Positions 1 to 11,215 of a stretch of DNA of 64,000 nt are shown piece by piece (position 1 is the stretch's first letter; each line of letters begins with the position of its first letter). The notes beneath the pieces were generated by a model. The model had not been told where the DNA came from, made no database searches, and was given only the letters and a program-made list of their open reading frames with translations. The translations under genes were made by a program, and so were the position numbers. Source of the DNA: Karalla daura (lineage: Eukaryota; Chordata; Actinopteri; Chaetodontiformes; Leiognathidae); the NCBI GenBank assembly GCA_029224185.1, contig CM055201.1, positions 8,648,586 through 8,712,585 of the forward strand. Reading direction: 5' to 3'.

Positions 1-1586
1 CAGGTCAAAACAATGAGGAAGGGCTTTTTGAAGAAGGTTACATTTTAATAAAAGCAGGAAAATGACAAGAGAGAAATCTGCACCAAACAGGGTGATGGAC
101 AAGCGCGTATTCTAGCCAGTACGACAACCAGCACAAAAAGGACGTGGACTGAGAAAACCCAATCACTGACAAAAGGAGGATCACATGGCTGTTCACCTAT
201 GAAAGGGTTCACATCCCCTCGGCTATTACCAAGCTCCATTGTTGAGCTTTTCAGCTAATTTTAGCAACTTGCAGCCCGAATGTGCGGGGTTTTTTTTTTA
301 ATTTTTGTTTGTTTTTATCATTTTATGAAAACGCATTGCTAGCATGGGCGGAAAAAAAACCCAAAACGCAAGTGTAAACAGTGTCACTGTCGATCAGTGT
401 CCCTTCAGAGTAATGGTGCGTGATGGGCCAGGAGTGACCGCGTGACGCTAATTAAAAGTGCTGTGAGCATAACACCGCGCTGAACTCAATACACGCCCCG
501 GCTCACACCACGGGGGGAGAGTGGAGGGCGGGGGAGGGGGGTGGGGGGGTGGTCCGGACCCATTTCCCCCGCTCACGGTGCGGATGCTTTCAGCAGCATT
601 GACCGGGCAAGTGAGCGCGCCCGCCCTTAATGCGGCTAATGGAATGTCACGCTGCTCGCAGACACTGTTGCTTTGTTCGCGCAAGTCGCGGAAGGTGTCA
701 TATGATGGCCATCACACCGAGTAACTGGATTTGGGATGTAACACGTTTCCCATCCCGTTTCGCGTCCCCTGGCCTACCAAAAAACGCGCACGCGCGCGCG
801 CGGGCGCACAAAGAAGATGGTCACTGTTTGTGGAGACTGTCCGACGCATGATGGGTGTCGGTGAGAATGGCGCGCTCCATCTCGTTCCCTTCACTTGGCG
901 CTGCGCAGGGCCAGGGCTCGCCATCGTCGCTCCTCACGCAGTGACTCATTGCCGGCACGATGACATTCGCAGCTCCCGTAGTTGTGCGCCAACTTGCGCT
1001 CCTTTAGATGATGCACGATGGCCTGAGCTGTGGGTGCAACCAAACAAACGTGCCCTTGCCTATCTGTTTTTTTTGTGGTCCCACCCCCCCCCTATTTCCA
1101 CCACATCGCCGTCTGCGTGCTACACCAACCGTGCAGCTCGCTGGGATGCACAACATACAGAAATAACACATCACCATGGTTACAAAAGCATAACGCTGCG
1201 GCTCCACACAGACAAGGCGGACAGATGTGCCGTATAATCCGAGACGTTTACGGCTCAGAGCAACGGTGACTCTACTTCTTTACCTCTGCTTGTTTGTTTT
1301 TTTTCCCCCCACTGTTGACCTTCTCGGCGTCCTGAATGATTCAGTGTCTGTTTTCTGGCCGCTGCCCCTTCAATCGGCCTCCCGCTGTATCCAACCTACA
1401 CACACCCACTCAAGGGCATGGCGCGATGTGCCATTCAAACTGCGTTACAGCTCTCTCCCTCTCAACAAGTCTTCGCAGGTATAGGAGAGTCATTTCAGGA
1501 ACGAGCGGACGGGTGAACGGGGACAGGATGGTGAACGGAAACGAGACAAGGGAGAGAGAGAGAAAAGGGAGGGAGCAGGCACCAAC
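1..1586 (-). other. shc3: Part of shc3 intron 1
   Basis: This stretch lies downstream, in the direction of transcription, of the shc3 exon 1 donor (GTTGGT on the minus strand just below 1587). The next coding exon, which should continue the PTB domain after VVK with a YLGC-like sequence, is not visible, so it lies outside the window. Base composition is mixed and locally CpG-rich (500-1000). A purine/pyrimidine tract and an alternating CG run occur near 785-805. Open frames here lack recognisable domains and I treat them as chance. Confidence 0.7.
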
Positions 1587-2225
1587 CTTCACAACGTATG
1601 TCACTCCTGGACCAGAGATCTTCTCGCTCGAGTGGAGCCATCCTCTGGAGGGTTTGCTCAGCAGCGCGCCCCCTCCACCCGGGTTCCAGTCCACTCTGCC
1701 GGGTTGGTGCTCGTCCAGCCGGCTCTTCTTGCTCGCGTTGACAGCCGGCTCCAGCTGCGAGCAGGGGGTCGAGTGCGAGGCCGAGCCGCCCACACCAGAG
1801 GCGGCGGCCGCCGCCGCTGTTGTGATAGTGGCCATGCCGGGGCTGGAGCCCCCGGAGCCGCCTGAGCCCGATCCCCCGCCCACCTGCAGCTTCGACACAG
1901 CCAGGTCCTTGACGGCCGAGGGCAGGCCCTTGATGCCCAGCAAGCTGCCCGAGTTGCTGAATTTCAGGCTGGACACCTTGTTGATGAGGGTGCACAGGGT
2001 GGTGCCTCCATCTTCCAGGTGGTCGGAGCTGTGGCCGGTGGTGGTGCTGGAGGCGGCGGTGGCGGCGGAGGATGACTGGACCTGAGTCGGGGGCGTGTAG
2101 GACGTCTCAGCTGCAGACTGGGGGGTGGCCGAGACCTTGGGGTTCATGGACAAGCCGTGGAGAAGCTCATCGACGGAGGTTACTGACTCATTCCTGAAGC
2201 GGTTGTATTTGGTACGGTGAAGCAT
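1587..2225 (-). CDS. shc3: SHC-transforming protein 3 (ShcC/N-Shc), first coding exon
   Basis: SHC3 is a mainly neuronal cytoplasmic adaptor. It links phosphotyrosine on receptors such as Trk to Grb2 and Ras through a PTB domain, a CH1 linker and an SH2 domain. This exon encodes the first 213 residues. The start MLHRTKYNRFRNESVTSVDE is nearly the SHC3 p64 N terminus. It is followed by a second block (LINKVSSLKFSNSGSLLGIKG) that also resembles SHC3, then Gly/Ser- and Ala-rich linkers (about residues 120-150). The sequence ends at GPGVTYVVK, the entry into the PTB domain. The donor follows the AAG codon in phase 0, where SHC3 continues YLGC. An in-frame upstream ATG (2270) would add 15 residues; I prefer 2225 because it matches the family start. 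SHC4 shares part of the N terminus (MLHR, RFRNES), but the SVTSVDELLH block and linkage to sema4d favour SHC3. PTB, CH1 and SH2 exons are outside the window. Confidence 0.88.
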
Positions 2226-2759
2226 ACCCTTCTCTCTCTGGCTCTCTCCCCTCTCTCCACCAACCGACACGCACAGCCTGCCTCTTTCACAAGTGTGCTG
2301 GCAGACGTGGCTGAGCCGCGCTGATTACCCTCTCCTGTAACATAGCAGCGGTGGTGTGGGCAGCAAACGCCTTTCAGCAATCACAGGCCACCTGACTGTA
2401 ATTTTCTCTATTGAGGTTACAGTGGTAGTTGTGTTGAGCCTCTGCCTCTGCCGCCTCTGCCGCCGCTGCTGTCGCCAAAGTCCAATCTGCTCTCAATGAA
2501 ATCCAGAGCTGCAATCCAATCCGTCAGAGAGAAACGCACAGACACAATCCATGGAAACACAGCACCGGAGCGGGAGGAAGAGGAGGATGCCAGTGTTGTG
2601 CTGCAGCTTGCTTGGTTTCCAGCGGTGACGCTGCTTGCCGCTTGCCGCTGCTGATCTCTGCCTTCAAAAATCCCAAAAGTAAAAGAGCAGAGAGGGGTCT
2701 GCGTTGTCGAGGTGGGTGAATACTGCCAGGGAAGAGCAGATACTCTCCTCTGACTGCAG

Positions 2760-2803
<44 letters not shown>

Positions 2804-2960
2804 CCCGCCTGCCTGCCTGCCGGCTCAGAGCTAAAGCATGACTCACTGATCTGAGAAAACCTTCTCAACAAAAGGCTTGCTGAACACTGCAAATCACTTC
2901 CTGTCGGAGGGAGAGAGAGGAAAAAAAAACACTCCCACTTACAGCACACTAGAACCAATC
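2226..2960 (-). promoter_or_regulatory. shc3: shc3 5' leader and promoter-proximal region
   Basis: This sequence lies directly upstream of the shc3 start codon. It holds CT/GA-rich tracts next to the ATG (2230-2260), a run of CTGCCG-like triplet-rich sequence (2440-2475) and a CTGC tetranucleotide array (2761-2822). No clear TATA box or splice acceptor near the ATG was found, so the transcription start cannot be placed. Assignment as leader and promoter rests on position only. Confidence 0.4.
2761..2822. repeat. (CTGC)n tetranucleotide microsatellite
   Basis: About fifteen CTGC units in a row, with a single T-to-C interruption near 2805. On the shc3 sense strand the unit reads CAGG/GCAG, about 540 bases upstream of the start codon. 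Confidence 0.95.
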
Positions 2961-4687
2961 AATTCTTAAATTCCCCAGTCTGATATTTATTCCCCGTAAT
3001 CCCGTCCTTATTTGTTTTTCGGGGGAGGTGGGGGGGGGGTGGGAAATGAGGAACGGAAGGAGGCTCGATTCTTTGACTAAGTGACAAAACTGTTCATAAT
3101 AATTTGCCTCGATCCAAAATGAATCCGGCAAGGAACGCACCAACCGGTCAGCGTTGCGATGAATCACACATTAAACTAACCGCGGAAGCACTGAGAGAAA
3201 TTAGCGGTGGAAACTAATATCCATTTAATGGACAGCTACAATCACCGTGCTTGTCCAACATGATGGATTTAAGAGCAAAATCTCCGTTTCAGACGTCCCC
3301 CACTGATCTCATTTTCCTTACGGACGTCAAAGAAATCTCCACGAATTACTGGAAGCAACAATACAGTAGAAATCTGGCATGGCTGGAAATACGCAACATC
3401 ATTAATACATTGTCCATGTTAATTTATAATAGCTGCAGAACGCAGCCTTTGACTCTTCTTGTTCCACGTAGAAATTTTCTAATCGACGAATGCAAAAAAT
3501 ATAAATGTGAATAAAGCTATTGTTGTTCCATAGAGCCGATATTCGGGAAGATTTGTCTGCTCTGTAGCACTAATTCTCCATCAGCGGTCTGCAACAAAGG
3601 GAAAAAAAAATTTCAATTCACAACTAGGAAGCAGATTCAATGTCACAGCTTGTCTAAAATAGCACGCAACTGGTCTAGCTTGAGAAGCACATGAATGATG
3701 CTCAAAACAACAACGTGAATGGCATGTTTTCAGGCAGATGAGTCAATGAAACAACCCAAAGGATAACAGACAAAGCCCAGGAGTCTTCTTAAAACCAGCA
3801 GCAATGAGGCATCTTTGTCTCCCCCGGCAGCGGAAAGCACACAGCCAGACACCATTCATATAAAATGTCCTCAGGAGCATCTAGCAAAGCCGAAAGACTG
3901 ACACTCATTCATAAGCAGCTTCCGCTCTCACTCTGCTGCAGATTTCGCACTGCAGTCCCTCCCAACATCTCTCTTTCCTGCCTGGCAAATATAGGAGAGA
4001 GAGGGGGAGAAAAAAAAGGCAGCACGTCTGCCTTCTCTCCTCAGAAAAAAAAAAAAAAAGGCAAATAGAAAAGCAGGGAGGAAAAGGCGGCCCCTTGCAA
4101 ATCGAGACAGGAGGCAAAAAGACAAAGGAGGAATAGACCGGTGGAAGAAAAAGCATGCAATATTTAGCCTTTTATGTGAATGAAATAGCAGGTAGGCATA
4201 CCAATGTTTCTGTGAATGGAAGCAAGGCCTTTCTGCCTCTGCAAGGCAATCCCTTGGGATGGCATGGTCTTATCCAATGAGGAGCCGGCTGGATGACTCA
4301 TTCAGGGGAGGCTTGCAGAATAGTGGAAGAGACCATTCCAGACGCAGGTGCACACTCTGTTTTCTCTCCACTGCCCTTTGAAAATAAAACATGCATCACC
4401 GGACAGGAAAGGTTTGCATTATTCAATGAGGTAATCTCCAGTTTGCCAAATAAAGAAGAGGGGGAAAATATCTAGGCAAGATATTGGAGGTCAGATATAA
4501 AAATGCCACCCCCGTGATTGTGACCGTCACTATTATCAGCCTTTTAGTCCCACATTCATGTGAACCGTTGCCACCTACACATTCAATTAGTAATTTACTG
4601 TTTATATCTATGAGGGCAGAGAGTACAAATGCACTAGAACAACAAATGAATTGAGATTGACTGATAGGGTAAGATACAATGTAATGC

Positions 4688-4745
4688 AAATTTTCAGTAT
4701 ATATTACACACATTTTCAGTATAGATATATTTTCAGTATATGTCA
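4688..4745. repeat. Short tandem repeat with TTTTCAGTATA core
   Basis: Three imperfect copies of a roughly 20-base unit with core ATTTTCAGTATA occur in succession, separated by short AT-rich spacers. They lead into a long AT- and CATA-rich low-complexity tract that extends to about 5030. Confidence 0.65.
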
Positions 4746-4887
4746 TATTCCTCTGAAAAAACAAAATTACCATTATAGCATCCTTTGTGATTATATAGTC
4801 ATCATATAGCATTCTGTGTGTATAAATGAATAAATGTATAACATACTATAATATACATATACTAATATGTTTATCATACTAGTCTCT

Positions 4888-4920
4888 ACATATATATATA
4901 TATATACATATATATATACA
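4888..4920. repeat. (TA)n microsatellite with CATA interruptions
   Basis: A run of alternating T and A, broken once by ACA, inside a larger tract of TACATA-type words. Simple sequence with no further signal. Confidence 0.85.
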
Positions 4921-6640
4921 GACACACATACAGTACATATGTATATACATGTACATATAGTGTGCATATACACATACATCTATATACATATATATTACTG
5001 TGATCATCAGCATCAGTGATCATATATATACATCAGCTCACTTGCTTGATTTGCTGTGTCCTGATATCAAATACATCAATCACTTATATGACACATAATG
5101 ACATACATCGACATAACAGATAAGTCCCTCATAAAAACATGCGGAGCGGGAAAATATGTTCATATAAGTCTCGCCCCCAAACTGTGATGTTCTAATTGTT
5201 GACCACACCTTGGTCTCGACCTTGGACCAAAGTTTCCTGTAACAGTACAGAAACATGAATGAGTTGCTGCATTGAGGATTCCTTCAGTGGCCTGTCTGAC
5301 AATTGCGAAATAAGACGTAAGTCTTGTCTCTGCTCACAGGATGATGCAGATTTTGAGACACTTTCAAAATAACAGTGTACTGAAATAGTAAGTAAGGTAA
5401 TGTAGTAAAATGTCATCCTTTTATTCACTCATCTTCCTACTTACTTCCTATGCACTGGTCTCACAGGGCCCCAGTAAATGTGTCTTTTGCTAATGGCATA
5501 GAATAGACACGAAACATGCAGGTGCTCATAGTGGAAGGCGGAAAAAAAAATCTTGTCAAGAACATTTGCTCCATTTCACTTAAACATGTGGATTAATATC
5601 AGTTTTATGTCTCACTTTTCAGATTTACATTAGGAATGAATGAGAAAACGAGAGACAGAGCAAAAGAGCATCCATTGGCAAGGAAGCAGCCGACACTTCT
5701 CCACTTGACTACTGTTGCCAGGTTACAAAAACATTCAAAAAAGCAAGAGTTATTTTCAGACTCAAAGCAAAATAACCAATGTTACAGAAACAGCAGACGC
5801 AGGCAACTGGTAAAATGCAGCCATTTTTGTTGCTATTATAAAAAAAGATGCCAGATTTCAGATTTACCATCAGGGCTTAAAGCTACTGAGAGTTCATAAT
5901 GCATTATAGCATTTACAACACAACAGACTATGAAGACAATTACAGAGTCCAAGGCAAATGGAATTATTGAAGCATTTGTAACCTGATTGCGACCTGATAT
6001 TTACTGTATTCTCCAGGCATTGCACACCCAAAACAACAACATGAAACACAAAAGCAGCATTATAAATCAGCAAGGTTATAATGCACTGTAAGCACTTGTA
6101 CCGTCCATCAACTGTAATGCCATGTTGGTCAATCAGAGGCCTCAACAAAAGTCACCACTGGTTGGGGAGGCTTTATTATGTGATTACGTACTGTAAGTTG
6201 TGACCTCTGTAGCATACAGTACCTGATCCCACCACCACCTCAACTGCAAGTTATGGAATGATGGCAACAAATGCCCTACATATCGTTTATATAAATCGTG
6301 AGGACTATACGTACATCTGTGTTTGAAAATACAAAAAAGAGTTGCGTAACCATATTTGTGACCATATTTCATTCAACTCGCCTGCGTGTGGTTATTATTG
6401 TGTATTATGTTTCTTAAAAGCTCATTGAAACATGATAAAATGAATGGGAAAGGGGGACAATGTCAAGGCGAGTGGAGTGATGTAAGAATTTCCTGTGCGG
6501 ACAATAATATCCCACAGCCTTGAGAGTTCATTTTCATAATCGTGTCTGGGGCATCATTGGAGCTTTCTGTGAATGGTTCATTAAAAAAGCGGCACAAGCA
6601 GCGGAAGCACAAGGGGATCATATAAGCATATAAGCGTGTG

Positions 6641-6676
6641 CGGTGTGTGTGTGTGTGTGTGGGGGGGGGGGGGGGG
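6641..6676. repeat. (GT)n followed by poly(G)
   Basis: A short GT dinucleotide run ends in sixteen consecutive G residues. The exact G count is likely to be unreliable in any assembly. Confidence 0.85.
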
Positions 6677-6989
6677 TTGTGGTGTGACAGTAGTAAGACT
6701 CAGACTGCATACGCCATCCAAACCATTTATGTAAATGCAACAAATGTCACAATGGACCCATGAATAAAATTGTCTCAAAAATTATCAAAGAGGTTTTTTC
6801 AGTTAATAGCGTTAGAGGATAAGGCACATGCTTGTCTTTACAAGTACTACAAGTGCTACTTTACTTTACACATAATTATCTCGTGTTCTATTGTGCAGAA
6901 CACAAGATAATTTGGCAACTGTAACAAAAAAAACTTGTTTTAGGGTTCAGTGTGCCACACTAATTGATAATGACGAGATTCTTACAATT

Positions 6990-7240
6990 TTGTGGCATCA
7001 GCTCACAAACCTCTCTCTGTATCCATCCATCTATTTTCTAACCAGCTATATACCCAACCAGTCAATGGTCCCTCACAAGGCACACACACTATTCACTCTC
7101 ATTCACTCCTTGGGACGGATCTAGAGTATCCAACTGACCTTGGTGCATGTTTTTTTGATGCAAACTCCACACAGAAAGGGCCAGTAGCTGCTGGGAGCCA
7201 ATCCACAAGCTTCCTGCTGCCCCCAAATGGACTGTTGTTG
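6990..7240 (+). repeat. Remnant of a dispersed fish repeat (CATCCATCTATTTTCT ... AACTCCACACAGAAAGG)
   Basis: The start CATCCATCTATTTTCT, an ATTCACTC motif, and the end ATGCAAACTCCACACAGAAAGGGCC are landmark words of a very common teleost interspersed repeat. Its consensus also carries the words GTGGGAGGAAACC and GGAGAAAACCC. The copy is truncated and diverged. Related fragments occur at 32640-32790, 56690-56910 and 62270-62515. I do not assign the class with certainty. Confidence 0.6.
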
Positions 7241-7289
7241 AAATTATTTTTTGTCAAAGAAAAGCAAAAGTACTAAACACATATAAAAA

Positions 7290-8270
7290 CATAAAACACA
7301 TAATTTGTGGCTGATAAATGATAACCTTAATTGTGTATCATGTTTCATGTATTGCAGTTTCAATCAAGTATCACAATTCAAATTGTGTCCTGTGTCAATA
7401 TTTGAATCATAACATTTATCATGATGTAAAGCATATAACGTATTGTGCATCACAACTTGATTAGAATCATATTGCATATCATGTATTGTGTTACAAATCT
7501 AATCACGCATCGTGTACAGTACCACAGGTCAAGTCTTACTGTATATCACGCTTTGAATCACAACACATATTGCAAGTCGAATCCTATTAAGCATCGTGAA
7601 ACAAATCACGATATGTTTTGAATCGTATGATTCAAATTGTAATAAAAATTAAAAATAAAAATTCATAATTAAGATTTGTAACAAATCTAGGTTTTCGTAC
7701 TCATCACTGTAGTCTGTATGAGAGTGTTGGGTGGCCTTCTTTGCACAATCGAAGATGGGAACACTGGTATTGTTTTCTTTATAAGGCCATCTTGTGTGAT
7801 TTGCCCGCTTATTTGTGTTCTCTCTTGGTTCCTAAAGTCAACACCAAAAGCTGTAGTCTCAGGAATGACAGATTGATAAAGTATATTATTCCTCGTACAC
7901 GGACTGTTTTTGGGAAAAGTGCCTTCAAAGCATTTGCTCCCGCGTCTTGGTATAATTTACAGAGTCATCCTAATTTGGATTATCTCCCAAATTTGGAAAA
8001 TGTTAAAGAATCAGGGTCTATTTGACTACTGCATGTACATGTTCCTTTACTGAACACAGTTGGTGATTTTTATTGTGATATTGCGATTTGCTTGTTTTAG
8101 CTGTTTTAGCTGCTTTTATGTTTGTTTTGTTGAGCTGTTTTTATGTTTGTTTGTTTTTTTTGATATTGTTCAAATTAATGTGGACCTGTTGTGCTGCCTT
8201 CTTGGCCAGGACTCTCTTGTAAAAGAGATTCTTAATCTCAATGGGATTATTTCCTGGTTAAATAAAGGTT

Positions 8271-8301
<31 letters not shown>

Positions 8302-9340
8302 CTTTACTCATATCATTAACCCTTGGGGATGACTTATCCCTTGGCTATGTACTATGCCATTCACAAAACAAGGTATGTGATAATCAAATTGTGTTATATT
8401 ATACTCGATGTGGTTCATATATGAATTACTTTTCAAATCACAATGCACAATATAATTTCTATTATCATTATGGTTCAAATCGTATTACACAACTAGACCT
8501 ATGCATTTGGCACCAAATGCAATGGATATATCCCCGAACGCCCTGAGGCAAGATTGAACTCTCCGTGTTGCTTCATTTGCATCAAGTTTGACATCAATCG
8601 GCCTAATAGTAATAATAATAATAATAATGATTCTTTCCTAATAATATAAGCACAAATTTTCAACCAAAGTGCTGCCCCTTGTGGTGAAAAGCACCTCCAA
8701 AATGCATGAAAATCAAATCAGTTCTGCCAAATATCGAAATTCAAATCCAAATGGTGTTCGAGTTCGCTTTAACACGCAAAACATGGCGGCGGTCGGGACA
8801 AAGCCATAATATTCCCGACACCTCACATTCAGGGATTTAAGACAACTGCACTGAACAAACCGAACAACTGAAACTATGATACATTACACAATTCAAGTTG
8901 CAATACGCAGTACTACATGTTGTATCCCAACATGTGATACAACTAATATTGCCACATGACACCCTGAATTCATGTTTCCCAATTCATTCAAACTGATATA
9001 GACGCAGTATGATTCAAATCGAAAAACAAGATATGATTAATATTCACAATACGATTAGCATCACAATAAATGATTCCAGTCGTGATACAGGGTAGCCGAT
9101 GTATTTCAAATCACAATGGACAAGTGCACACCTTGTTAGGCTTGGGAACACCAGTTGAAAGCCTTACAAAATAAAGGTTTTTAAAAACTATACACAATTT
9201 ATGAGTTCGCAGTTATCTATTTGCAAAACTCATATCGTGACATGAAATGTCGAGTCGCGATACACAACGTGCAGTATGATTCAAATTGCGTGAGGCATGA
9301 TGATTCAAATCCTGTTTCAAATGCACGAAAGTTACACAAG
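7290..9340. repeat. Degenerate AT-rich array based on GATTCAAATC-like words
   Basis: Over about 2 kb the words ATTCAAAT, ATCACAAT, TATTGTG and CATATCATGTATTG recur in varied order on both strands, for example near 7377, 7629, 8462, 9010, 9278 and 9303. No strict period is visible by eye, so this looks like a heavily decayed satellite rather than a fresh minisatellite. It is split by a LINE fragment at about 7735-8297. An AAT trinucleotide run sits at about 8605-8630. Confidence 0.5.
7735..8297 (+). mobile_element. 5'-truncated L2-clade LINE, end of ORF2 and 3' tail
   Basis: The frame 7741-8025 encodes the end of a non-LTR retrotransposon reverse transcriptase protein. Its recognisable stretch is RTRTVFGKSAFKAFAPASWY, typical of fish L2-like LINEs, followed within about ten residues by a HPNLDYLPNL-like end. 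Downstream, 8215-8297 carries the typical 3' tail: CTCTTGTAAAAGAGATTCTTAATCTCAATGGG, then TGGTTAAATAAAGGTTAATAAA and an AATA microsatellite. It is a dead 5'-truncated copy: only the last part of ORF2 is present, with no endonuclease or polymerase core. It sits inside the degenerate array. Confidence 0.78.
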
Positions 9341-9586
9341 GCTGGTTATACTAAAACTATCTACTGTAATGCTGTGACTCTCAATAATTCTGCTAATAAT
9401 TATGTAAACGTGTTCAAACCGACCTGCTCGGCTGAGGTCCTGTGCTGCCCAAGTGGTACGACACGTGAACAGTAAACGACAATACAAACACAAGTTTCAG
9501 TTTAGGCCCTCTCCAAAAAATGAACATTGACTTGATAGGAGAATGCGCATGCCACGTTACCTATTCTTGTGTTATTGAGAAGTCAT

Positions 9587-10004
9587 TATTGGACAAATAT
9601 CTGAGATAAAAACGCCATTGTTCGGATAACTTCGCATGTAATCCATGATGAAACCGTCATTTTCGGTCCAATTTTCTGTTTGCATTCTTTCACTTGGTCA
9701 GAAGAGGGTGCTGCAGCCCCGGGTGTGGTAGAAGACGCCATGACAAAACGCAGATTTTAATCATTTACAGTTGCATTTTCAGTGGACGAAATATTAAATC
9801 CTGAGCTAAGAAACCAAAACTTTAGGACAGGGTGACCAGACGTGTCGGATTTCAGGGAACAGTCCCAGATTCGCCCGCCCTGCCCCCGGTTAAAGCTGTC
9901 CGAAGCGCAGAGAGTGAGAGAGACGTAGAAAAGTGTGTGTGAGAGAGAGAGAGATAGGGGTCTAAGGCGGCAGCACCCACCCCCACCCCCAGAAGTTAGG
10001 AAAG

Positions 10005-10085
<81 letters not shown>

Positions 10086-10250
10086 CACCGTGACATACAC
10101 GTGTCATGTGCGGTCAGGTGTCACGTTGACCCTGACCGCAGGTGTCACGGCCTGAGAGGTCAGGGCGCAGATTAATTAATTCAGGCTGCACCTGGCATTT
10201 GGTACAATGACAGGCAGGCTTCAAAGGGGAAATGTGTTTTGAAGGCTGGA
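9587..10250 (+). repeat. Direct duplication, copy A
   Basis: This segment is repeated in the same orientation at 11215-11692. Shared landmarks in order are TATTGGACAAATATC, the CAATTTTCTG block, a GAAGAGG block, ACGCCATGACAAAACGCAG, ATTTTAATCATTTACA, a CA microsatellite, the TGTTGACCCTGACC/GTTGACCCTGACC block, CAGGCTGCACCTGGCAT and AAATGTGTTTTGAAGGCTG. Strand is nominal. No coding capacity was recognised. Copy A is longer mainly because its CA run is expanded. Confidence 0.85.
10006..10082. repeat. (CA)n microsatellite, about 38 units
   Basis: An uninterrupted CA run inside duplication copy A. The matching place in copy B holds only a short interrupted CA run, so the expansion came after the duplication. 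Confidence 0.95.
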
Positions 10251-11150
10251 TTAACACTAGAACAGCCAAGATGGTCATTTTGACCTTTTTGAAATGTATA
10301 TATGCAATAACTTTGTGAAATGAAAAAATAAAAACCTGTCCATACTTGACTTTTCCTAAAAGTGTCTATGTGCTAAGTGCTATAATTCAAAGTTTTTTAT
10401 TTTTTTAGATATTAGACTAAAGACCAAGAAGATTTAATCATTTCTACCTTTTTCGGCCACTGACGGTCATAATGACCGCGCTGTTCACTGTAAATATTCC
10501 CATGGTTGTGTTGCAAATAGGGAGTGGGAAAGTGGTATCTATACATATATACAGGCGATCGTGAGTCTTTTTGGAGTTTTGGAGTGACACAGCGGAGAGC
10601 TGTACCATAACTTTGCCATCTGATGAATCGGATGGAGCGCAATCAGATGATGAAGCGCGTTCAGGTGAATGAATGGGATGCTCCAGAAGAAAGGAACAGC
10701 AAGGTAAAACCTTGACGTAAAACTTGTATTTTATTTTATTTTATTCATTTATTTATTCCTGGGCTTATGAAAGAAGCACCTCTTCATCAGGGAGTGAGTT
10801 TGAGCCCACAATGAAGAGAAGGCAGCTTCCAACTCAGACTTGGCGCTCCTGTCCTGTCCTGTGTTGGTCTGATGTCTGCTACAGGTGTGTGGGGATCATC
10901 CCCAGAATGAGCAGACAGGACGCAGGCTGGTGCGATTTTTACAGGTCTTTATTTTGGCCAACCATTATGAAGCGCACAGAAATAATTATAATAATGCGCA
11001 TACACACCGCTGTGGCGGCCCGTGCCATAGTCCCTGCATCCTGTCTGCGATATTTATATCTTTTTGTAGTTTTCAAATTGGTTGTTCTTATTGTTTAGAT
11101 AGAATGTTTAATAATCAAATGTCATGTAAATAGTTTTATTTTTTTTATAT
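10251..11150 (+). mobile_element. Probable piggyBac-like element debris
   Basis: The unique sequence between the two duplicate copies begins with TTAA followed by CACTAGAACAGCC. It then shows GGTCATTTTGACC and, about 190 bases on, GGTCATAATGACC, palindromes of the kind I associate with subterminal regions of fish piggyBac-like elements. Around 10615-10690 and 10770-10810 short acidic/serine-rich frames resemble the acidic N terminus of such transposases, but stops break them. A TTAA target site is the known piggyBac target. I did not find a convincing right terminal repeat, so the right limit is a guess. Confidence 0.4.
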
Positions 11151-11153
11151 ATA

Positions 11154-11154
<1 letters not shown>

Positions 11155-11215
<61 letters not shown>
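11155..11215. repeat. (TA)n microsatellite ending in (CA)4
   Basis: A long alternating TA run followed by a few CA units, directly adjoining the left end of duplication copy B. Confidence 0.92.

Larger units (their letters stand above)
2961..6640. other. Gene-free AT-rich sequence upstream of shc3
   Basis: No coding exon, RNA gene or clear transposon was recognised. The sequence is AT-rich with low CpG. It has an A-rich tract at 4040-4060 and simple repeats near 4680-5030. Short open frames such as 3251-3514 and 4423-4812 show no domain and no splice context. Some segments (3400-3500, 5640-5900) look like old unique DNA. Confidence 0.6.

Noticed and set aside
731..1237. 168-codon plus-strand frame
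   Set aside because: Composition is set by CpG-rich intron sequence; no domain or codon bias was recognised.
1336..2085. 249-codon plus-strand frame
   Set aside because: It is antisense to the shc3 exon, and its length comes from the GC-rich codon pattern of the real exon. It has no domain and no supporting splice sites.
3251..3514. 87-codon plus-strand frame in AT-rich DNA
   Set aside because: No known domain, no promoter or splice context; probably chance.
9757..10107. Frame with a long Cys-Val run
   Set aside because: This is a translation of the CA microsatellite, not a gene.
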